In this document: positions 54,561-64,000 of the stretch, piece after piece
How positions within the stretch are numbered: position 1 is the stretch's first letter
How the letters are laid out: every line of letters begins with the position of its first letter
Assembly (NCBI GenBank): GCA_032207245.1
Contig: CM063505.1
Span: forward strand, 179,253,296 to 179,317,295
Direction of reading: 5' to 3'
DNA from: Pardosa pseudoannulata
Lineage: Eukaryota > Arthropoda > Arachnida > Araneae > Lycosidae
Length of the DNA: 64,000 nucleotides
Translations under genes and position numbers: made by a program
Notes under the pieces: generated by a model
The model's database searches: none
The model's input: only the letters and a program-made list of their open reading frames with translations
What the model was told of the DNA's origin: nothing

Positions 54561-55607
54561 AATGTCAATAATAAATGAACATTTAAAAAGGCATTTGCCT
54601 TTTTGCCTTATCATATTGGTGTATAGAAGACACTAAGGAAGAGAGAAGTACACATAATATTGTTTGGATTGGGAAGCTCACTTCATAAGGGCATTGGCTA
54701 CAAAAGCACTATCTCAGATCATTTCCTTTCATTTTCCTTTTTGGAAGTAAGGTTAACTTCAGAATCAATGAACTCATGTTGTACCCCCCCCCAAAAAAAA
54801 AAAAACTAATGATATTTGATTTAGCCGCTTAGATTTGCCTAAAATGGGACTGATCATTATTATTACTATTAAAATGGCTGGATACTGGTCATATTGGATT
54901 GTTCTAGATTCATGTTGACATGTAGGGAAAAGGGTTTTACCTTTTCAAACAGATGTATACGTAACATATAAAAAGTTATTACCCCTAATGTTCTTTAAAA
55001 TACTCCCAAACCACAATCTATCTTTTTTAACTTTCCCAGCCACTCAGATTAAAATCAAGAACACGAACCATTGAGATTGTATTCCTCCCACACTTCTCAA
55101 ATGAATCAATAACTGCTACGTGTAGCCTTTCATTTTTTTTTCTTTTTTGCTAACCCAGCTATCAATTCTCCTTGGAAAAGAAGATGTTCTTTGCTATTTT
55201 CATGACGTTGTATGCAATTATTTCACCCTGAATGTTTTAAAAGTCTCTTACGCACACACAAACAAAAACAAAAAAAAAACCTGTATTGACTGTAGTTTTA
55301 TTTTCATATACAATTATTCTCGTCATTTCCACTACCTCAGGACGATATTTTCACAAATCTTGGTAGATGCACGGTTGTCTCTTGCGTATGTAAAACGTAT
55401 CCGTACAGTTCTCCGACTTTAAAATGAAAATAAAGGATTTTAGATAAGATTATTCCTGGCCTTATGTTTCTTCCAGTTAGTTGTTTTGCACGACATAGCT
55501 GCAGTAAAGTTGCTTTGCCAAGCCAACCCTAACAACTAAAGACTTTGGGATATTACTACATATGTGATCGGCAAAGAATAATTTTCATTGGTTTCACACA
55601 TCCATAC
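54561..55607. other. Intergenic DNA
   Basis: No gene. A C-run followed by an A-run lies at about 54785-54804. The 91-codon open frame at 55147-55422 has no recognisable domain. Confidence 0.45.
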
Positions 55608-56515
<908 letters not shown>

Positions 56516-56517
56516 AT

Positions 56518-57242
56518 CCAGAAAGTAAATTTCCCTAATTAAAAGAAAAAAAGAATTCACACTTTCACGGACATATTTGTTGACAACAAGTACAGCAATG
56601 CTTCACCTATTTTTCAACATAGCTACCACCAGAATTGAGACACTTGTCGTATTGTGGGATCAACTTTTGTATACCTATGTTGTAGAAACCTCTGTCTGTG
56701 AATGGAACCAGCCTTCCTGTCCCAGAAACTGTCCCAGAAACCATGCACATCCCTTTCTGAACCGACAGCGTCTGTTTGAATTTGGTCCTGACCGAAGATC
56801 CACTATAATGTCAATTCATTGATCGCTGCTTGGTTTCCGGGGTAAAGTGTGAAATACAAGTCTCATTGTCTGTGACGATCTTGTCGAGGAACTCGTCGCC
56901 GTCATCGTGATACCATAGCAGAAATGTCAGTGCTGCTCCTAAGCGTTGAATTTTGTGTTCGGGTGTCAGTTTCGGCTCATAGACCTGACAGAGCTAACTA
57001 TGAATTTCAATTGGTGCAATACTTTGTGCATTCAAGATCACCGACCGGACGTTGCACGCGGAGGGAGAAGGAATTAAGAGTTTCCATTTCGAACCTTACT
57101 ACTCTCCTACTGGCACGAATCGGGACTTGTCTAGCTGGCATATGATTAAAACGCCATAGATCTAATATGCACGCGCAATTGACACGGTTAATTACGTTTA
57201 AAGAGGAAAACATCGGGAAACTTACTTTCTGGATGCACCTCG
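56518..57242 (-). mobile_element. Internally deleted mariner element
   Basis: CGAGGCGCATCCAGAAAGTA at the left is the inverse of TACTTTCTGGATGCACCTCG at the right, flanked by TA (56516-56517 and 57243-57244). On the minus strand the body codes mariner transposase pieces: EHKTQRLGAALTFLL, DEFLDKIVTDNETCISHFTP (with the first catalytic D; the family has GDETW), a stop, RTKFKQTLSVQKGMCMV, then directly GIQKLIPQYDKCLNSGGSYV and EK-stop from the C-terminus. The segment with the other catalytic aspartates is missing. At 725 bp the copy is about half the usual length and inactive. Confidence 0.85.
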
Positions 57243-57244
57243 TA

Positions 57245-58474
57245 TTATGCTGGATAAGTTTCTTGATTAATTGGATTATGTGATGGTAAAATAAGGGGGT
57301 CTGAAAGTTCATCCAGCAGAAGAAAAAAAGGTACTAATTGAAATGAAATCCCTTTTTCCGAGGATAATCATAGTTACAAAAATGTTTGGAAGTTCATCTA
57401 CCCTTGCGGTGTGTTGTATCTACGGACTAATTACTAGCTGTCCCATTCGCTGCATAGCTATGATTCGGGGAATTTTTTAAATTATAAATTTTACCTTATG
57501 TATACCAGTAATAACGTGCATAATGCTGAATAAATAAGCTCTTAGCCTGTATAGTACTGGAACAAATTGGGCACATAGCGAGTCAAACGAAACTATCATT
57601 ATACGTTGGAAGGAAAAAAAATTGTATTCAAATCTCACTGAACAAATACATAACGATGATAGTTAAGCTCGTATTTAGCAACACATTTCACTTTAACTTA
57701 GTATTTTGAATACTACATTTCGACAAAATTGGTGTTAAATTTAGTACAAGATATTCTTTTGTTTGAATCTGTATAAACTAGGAATGGATTAGATCTATAT
57801 CAGAATATTTACTTTACTCTGTATTTTTTTTTTAGTTCTTACCTGGGAAATAAACAACGATTAGTGAAAATTAAAAATATAAAACCAAGATAGAAATCTT
57901 CAGATCATTACATTATATTAAAAAATATATATTTGATGAAAGTAAGAATATTTCTTCACTAAAGAGGCTAAATTTCAAAATTCTAAGCCTTCGGATTAAA
58001 TAATGTTAGATATATATTAATACCTAATAACATTTCAAAACTTATTCGAATGTCCCATTTATAAATATTCCGGTCTAACTGTTTATACTAGAAAAAGAAA
58101 ACTGTTTTAGCTTAGCTTTATGAAGCAAAATGACAAAAAAGACCTTGAATAAAATTCTAAAAATTTCTGTTAATTTATTTATACTTTTGTTTCATTGAGA
58201 CACTTAATTTATTATGATAATTTTTTTTGTGTGTATGTGTGTATGGAAGGAAAAGAGTTATGTCTGCGTTTGAAAGAATCCTAAACCATAGATAACGATA
58301 GCCATATGCATATACATACATTCATTTACTAATAATGCGGCCTGTCCTTTGCATGCCCAGTGATTAGAAGTTTTAAAATTGATTAGACTCCATAAAATAT
58401 CAAAGCGTTCAGTTATAGGACAGAACAAAATCTTTTATATAGATTTTACCATGTTGTAATGTTGTGAAATAATA
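57245..58474. other. Intergenic AT-rich DNA
   Basis: No gene or clear repeat recognised. Confidence 0.5.
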
Positions 58475-58482
58475 TACTAGAG

Positions 58483-59088
58483 CAGGGTTTCTTAAACATT
58501 TTGGTGTGGGGATTTCTTAAGCATTGCACAAATTCGACACACGCGACGAGTGAGTGAAACTGTCAGTTTCCTCACTTGTACTATAATATACTATTGCAGT
58601 TTTAGGTCATTAACTTAATTTTTAATTTTAAGATAGAGGATAATGTAAAATTTTCAAGTAAGTTACAGACTTAAAAATATAATACAATAATAAAAATAAA
58701 TTCAACTAATTGGGATAATTCGAACATTAACTATAGTCTGTTCATTAAGTGTAGCCACTTGGAATGTCACTACTGAGAAATCCTCAGCGTGCACGTGTTA
58801 CCAAAATTCTCTAATATTGCATCCATAGGGCCAAACTGACAGCGTCACGTGCAAAGCAAGCAAAATAAATGTTTTTATTTAAAAAAAAAGATAGAGTCGA
58901 GACATTTTGTTTTATTGGTCTGTATTGTGTTTATCTATTTTCAGATACATTATGTAAAAATACTTGTTTATTGCAAAACTATTGTAATAAGTTATAAAAT
59001 ATATCAAAATAGCTAAAATTTTTGGCGTCGCCTGTTGCAGCTCCTGCTACCCTGACTGGGGTATCGACTCACGGTTTAAAAAACTCTG
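58483..59088. mobile_element. hAT-like MITE (606 bp) with 8-bp target duplication
   Basis: The left end CAGGGTTTCTTAAAC and the right end GTTTAAAAAACTCTG are inverted repeats. TACTAGAG (58475-58482) and TACTAGAC (59089-59096) form an 8-bp target duplication with one mismatch, the size typical of hAT elements. Subterminal GGTGTGGGGAT and CTGGGGTATCGACTC resemble the ends of Charlie-type elements. There is no coding sequence. Confidence 0.8.
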
Positions 59089-59096
59089 TACTAGAC

Positions 59097-62000
59097 GACC
59101 ACAGTGTAGACAATTCTTCAACATCCGCCCTGTAAATTTAAAAATTAAAAATATTTCTTTTGTTGTTGCATACGGGACATTTTCGTAGGATTTTAACCCC
59201 AACATTTTAATAATTTCAAAATAAAATTACATTAACTGATTTTTTTCAATACATACTTAAATATCTTTAGATCCTAATGATATTCGAGCTTAATTTCGGA
59301 TACAACCAGAGATTTTTAACTTTGAAACTAAATTTTTGAGTTTCACTATTAAGTATGTTACTAGTCAACGTAATTGTATTTTTATAAAGTATATAAGTGT
59401 TTAATTTTATAAAAGTGATACATTTCTTGAGTGTTTGACAAAAGAAAAGTGACATTAATGACATAGTTATACTATTTTTACTTGATTCCCTCCTGTCAGT
59501 TAATGCAAAAGTGAGTTTTAACCATTCTATGGTATTATTACAATCCATGCTATCTTTACGCATTAAAAAAATCTGATCTTCTATAATAATTAGTTATAAA
59601 AAGTAAGGCGATTTTTCACTCATGATGATTAATAAAAAATATTCATCTTTCTTTTCAATTTCCCCCAATATATCTTAAACCAATCAGCAAAATCTAACAA
59701 CAGTACATGTACTGTGTACTATGTTACACTAGTTTAAGGAAGGAGAATTAAACTCCAAAATCTTGTAGATGGTGATGCCATATATTTTTAAATAAAACAA
59801 AACAATAGACAAGCTTAAAGCAGTTAGAGGATAGACATTACAACTCATTACTAATAATTAATTATATATGTTTCACTTTTAAATCACAACATACTCCAAA
59901 CATTTCTAAATAGTATTTGTAATATTTAATTGTTTATATGAATAGTGTAGATTAGTTTTTGAAAAATCAAAATATGTTTGAAAAAATGGGCTTCGGACAA
60001 AAAAACTTCTTATCTTGTCAATCTTTATTTCTTTTCTGTGTGTTGTTATCCCTAAAGTAGTTTACATTTTTAACTATTACGTAGAAAAATCCCAATGAAT
60101 AAAAATACAAATGCATTTTTTGCTTAAATATATGTAATAAATAATTAATATATCTAAAATAGCCTGTCCTAAAAAGTGATTTCCCAATTTTTTTTTATAA
60201 AATGAGCCATATAAAAATTTACAATAATTTTACTTTCCGGGCTTTTACCTGAGCGAAAGAATCAATTAAATGAGTCATGTTGACTTTTTCAGTACACTAT
60301 GCTCAACTGAAATTGTTGTCTTGTGTCATCGTAGCTTTTAAATATCGTACACTATAAACTTTGTAAATCCTCCTCCCTAAATGTGTGCACTGTACGCACA
60401 TTTGTATGCAATGTACGACATATGTACGCACTCCAAAGGTCAAGGTAATTTCATGCAGCTTATAGATGTACATATAAATGCAGCGAATTTGTTTAGATTT
60501 TTTAAAACCGCATGTGGCAATCTAGTGTTCCATGTAACCTAGTTTCAAGACCACTGATTTAGACTATTGATTTTGAATGTTGAATAGCACAGAAGTTTGC
60601 TTATATGGCTATAAATTTTTAGCTGTAAATTGTAATGAAACAACACGATTGAGGCTTAGAAATGAATCAACGTTTACAAAAGAAATTTTGCATGCAATAT
60701 ACTACAAATAAAATAGAAGATACATCTGTTGAATTTGTTGTAAAGACAAGAAGCTTTTGTATTTCAATTTTTGGTTTATCATTGGATATTCCTATGTAGC
60801 TAAAAATAGTATATGTAATACGTTTTCTAGAAAAACTTCTGTATCGGGAATTAGTGTGACGTACTAGTTTCTTAAAATGATAGATAAAAGAAAAAAATCT
60901 TTGTAATGGAACAGAAAAAAAGAATTGGATTAGCTTTCCTTACATGGAGAGTACAGTAACTGATAACCTAAAATTCGGGAAGTTGTAAGTAAATCAAAGT
61001 AAAAACACTAAAGTAAATCAAACTAAAAAAACTAAAATTTTGTCTTACATTCTGAGACGTTTCTCAAATTCCTTCGAATAATGGGAATTAAAAACAGTTT
61101 TCCAAAGCTTTCACCATTTTAATTCTCCTGGAAGCCGATATTTTCATTCTTAATCACACATAATCAACGATAATTTTATACAAACGAAATTACCCATTAA
61201 ATATAATTGGATCACCTATTTTACACGATCACAGGAGATAATAGCTTGGTGTTTCCTAGACACCAAGTTAATGAAAGTAGCAGTTACCTATTATCTTGTT
61301 ACCGATAAGGAAAGACATTATTATTCATGATTCAAAGAAAAGTTTAAATCTACAGTAGGACTTTAAAATTGTGAGATGATTACAATTATAGTGATAATAA
61401 TGCTAATTAATATAAAGTACATTAGCAGCATGTTTAGATGTACGAACACGCAGTAGAATAAGAGGCAAGAGATGTTATAAGAGAGATACTTTTTAAAAAG
61501 AAACATAGTAAGTAAAGTTTCAAAGTAATTAAAAAATTACCAAAGTAATTAGAATTTTACCAAAACTAGAAGCACAAAGATTGAAAAGCAAGAGTAATTA
61601 ACAGCAATAAACTTAACAGATTAATATCATATGTTATTCTTTATAAGAATATTTTACTACTTGTTAATAAAGTAAGAATGGTTATAACACACTTATAAGT
61701 AATGAATATTATTCATAAGTAGTATGCATGCGTGTGTGTTTTTAGCAGTATAGATGTGTAGTAGAATTTTCCTTTTTACCCTATAGTTGAAATTCCCTTT
61801 TAATTACTTTTGATATGGTTTCATTTATTTTTCTGTGCCCAACGTATTTCAAGTGCTTAAGAAGGCATTATCAATATTATTGATACTTAGCTGATATCAA
61901 ATGTTGTACGTTCTACTGAATATGTCAATTAGTTTAGAGTTATACTATATACCAAGAATGGCCAAGAAATCATTCATGAAATTAATGACAGTAGATTACA

Positions 62001-62200
62001 GTTGAAGGCAGACAAGTCTTACAGATGTCTTACTTTATTTAGCTTCACAGTGTTGTATAGTCGTTCGGTAGCTTCTTTTTATAGTACTGTTCAACACTTA
62101 TCTAAATTGACTACATGGTGTATTGATTTTTAACTTCCAAACATCAGATTAAAAGAATTTCTTCCTCAGATCATCCCAATTAATATTCGTGACATTCGAT
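59097..62200. other. Intergenic AT-rich DNA
   Basis: No gene seen. A small cluster of TGTACGCAC-like words occurs at about 60380-60430. The 98-codon open frame at 59267-59563 has no recognisable product. Confidence 0.5.
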
Positions 62201-62215
62201 TTCATCCCCTACCCC

Positions 62216-62560
62216 TTATAAAAAGCCATATCTCTGTCCGTGATCCAGTAAAGTTGGCCAACCCTGATGTTTACGAATGAGACCTGTAACTGACGAAGCA
62301 GAAACATACCCTATATAATAATAGGTCAAGTTATCTGTCCGTCTGTCCTCGAATTTATGAAGCGGTTGGACCTGGAATGGATAGAGGCATCCATATTGGA
62401 TTCTTGATGAGTTAGGGTTAACAAAATTCAAAGCAAGTCTTTAAAACGTTCAAAATCCACCCTTCCACCCTTTTTCGGGTGTTTAATGCCATTATTTCAA
62501 GCCCTTGTTTTGCCCGGTTAAGAGCATTTAATGAGTTTATCACATAATAAGTAAGAAAAA
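62216..62560. repeat. Possible dispersed repeat
   Basis: The segment with CCCTATATAATAATAGGTCA followed by AGTTATCTGTCCGTCTGTCC, and later a pyrimidine-rich CCACCCTTCCACCC, has the look of a dispersed arthropod repeat. The minus-strand frame at 62216-62431 is open but has no known domain. No second copy is in the window. Confidence 0.3.
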
Positions 62561-62715
62561 AAATTTTCCTAGCATTATGACGTCATTCCTTTAACCATCT
62601 CATTTAATCATTTTTTATTTTAAATTATTTAAATATTGTCTTCATTATTTTCATACGTTTATCACTGAACTTATATATTACGTAAATAATTTTCTTTTAT
62701 ATTTATTAATTTTAT

Positions 62716-62729
62716 ATTTTATATTATAT

Positions 62730-62801
<72 letters not shown>
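62716..62801. repeat. (ATATT)n to (TA)n microsatellite
   Basis: A few TATAT/ATATT units pass into about 33 TA units. Confidence 0.95.
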
Positions 62802-62804
<3 letters not shown>

Positions 62805-63043
62805 AATTTTAAATTTAATCATCGATTATTTTTTCTTGCAATGAAAATTTTATCACTGGTATTAATAACAAATTCTTTTCATAAAAGTCTAGGAGTCTAT
62901 TTCACGGATTAATAAATATCTAGCGTTTAAGTTATATATCTTTAAAAATTAAGAAGTTTGTTCGTTTGTGTGTTTGTTTTTTATACATAACCATACGGTT
63001 TGACTAAATGAATTCAACGTGATTCTAACTGCATTCACAGTAT

Positions 63044-63217
63044 CGGGAGACTTTAGAGGAGTATGAAGATAAACAAATTATTGAGAATGTACCAGATAAT
63101 TCTCAGCCAAAAAGCAAACCATTTTTTTACCTGCCTCATAGGGTACTTTACAATTCTGAAAAATTAAAAATTGTACTAATCCCGTCATATGATGGGCTCT
63201 ATGCTAGTGTAGATTAA
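63044..63217 (+). pseudogene. BEL/Pao retrotransposon pol fragment
   Basis: A 57-codon open plus-strand segment reads RETLEEYEDKQIIENVPDNS, then KPFFYLPHRVLYNSEKLKIV, and ends at a TAA. In BEL/Pao pol proteins the RT begins with a Y-x-x-x-x-x-EY-x-x-x-x-x-IE-x-V segment followed by YLPH-x-V-x-x...K-x-R-x-V-F-D-x-S. The order and spacing match, although the arginine and FDAS positions are degraded. No LTRs or other pol parts were found around it. Confidence 0.5.
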
Positions 63218-64000
63218 TATCCCCGTACTTGTGTCTTGCAACTTTAGTATTAGAAATTATTATGTAGCTGTAACGAAATGTCCAAAATTCGGACTTATAA
63301 AACTGCACTTTAATTTAATTTCTAGGTCTCTCTCTCTTACAATACGGATGAACGACTAGTTATATCCCATTCTCTAAAAGTTTGCGAAATTTCACCATGT
63401 TTTTTCATTTTGTGTAAAAGATAAAAATACCTCTTCAATAATCACTTTAACCCTAGAACACAATTCTTACATCTCGGAGATGTTTTGTAATTAAAACAAA
63501 AAACTGTTAAAAGCTGAAAATAATTTTAATGTTCAATAATAAATCTTTTAAAAGGATACTACAACTTCGCTTTCTTTTCTTTAAAATAAATCTTGATAAA
63601 GTTGTTTCGCAGACGCAACAATAGTTAACAAAAATGGTAGAGCATTCTTAAGTTCAGATTTTCTTTCTTTCTATGTTTTAGGTATTCTATTTTCAAATTC
63701 TTTCATTGCTCGATTAATTGTATATAAAATGTTAACGAAATTTGTCTGTTGCATGCTGTGAAATTAATTGTATTCTCTAATTCGTTTAAATAGACATGGT
63801 ACACATTAAAAATTACTTTAATTTTCAGTACTGCAGTAAGCATTGTAATTATTATCTGCATTGTAATTATTGTCTATTACTATCCATTTTAAAGCATATT
63901 TAGGAAAGTAAACTCTCTATAAACGATTTGTTTAGTTGAAATTTACTTTAAAAAATTTTTTTCAAGTTTTTTAAAAACCCTTATAATTTTTTTTCAAATA
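63218..64000. other. AT-rich DNA to window end
   Basis: Nothing recognised. Confidence 0.5.

Overview
This is a strongly AT-rich animal nuclear DNA window, most likely from a spider or a close arachnid relative. Three things point that way: intron-split animal genes with GT-AG borders, a Tc1-type transposase relic of a kind abundant in orb-weaver genomes, and many tRNA-headed SINEs and long (TA)n tracts. Nothing in it looks bacterial or plasmid-borne. The species call is inference; no database was searched.

Two genes are clear and intact. One is ATP synthase subunit f (ATP5MF, plus strand, four exons, 22607-30258, 112 aa). The other is a full-length actin (minus strand, four coding exons, 41776-45935, 376 aa), with an acceptor site in its 5' UTR that implies an upstream non-coding exon, possibly near 48.0-48.1 kb. 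A third, unrecognised small protein has its last three exons at 12145-14466 (plus strand). The first 92 bases may be the end of another gene's last exon. No two of these genes look functionally linked.

The rest is introns and intergenic DNA filled with decayed mobile elements. Left to right: a piggyBac-like terminus (831-915); a 5'-truncated Ty3/gypsy retrotransposon on the minus strand (about 1040-4866); a diverged repeat with inverted 16-mers (5977-6994); a Tc1 transposase relic joined to a mariner C-terminus (8292-9422); a THAP-like exon fragment (12796-12909, minus); a CAGTG-ended pogo-like element (15867-16665); two foldback MITEs of one family (19196-19348, 20581-20724); a TTAA-flanked element inside ATP5MF intron 2 (26348-27481); two hAT-like MITEs (34921-35540, 58483-59088); several tRNA-derived SINEs, two with clear target-site duplications; two more pogo/Tigger elements (49718-50502, 51564-52543); an internally deleted mariner (56518-57242); and a BEL/Pao fragment (63044-63217).

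The actin introns carry a shared degenerate tandem repeat and a perfect 15-bp-stem hairpin. A second degenerate tandem repeat of about 135 bp lies upstream of actin (48760-49570). I found no gene cluster that would make up a novel biological system. The most unusual items are the Tc1/mariner mosaic, the TTAA element with its C/G-rich hairpin, and the repeat family shared by two actin introns.
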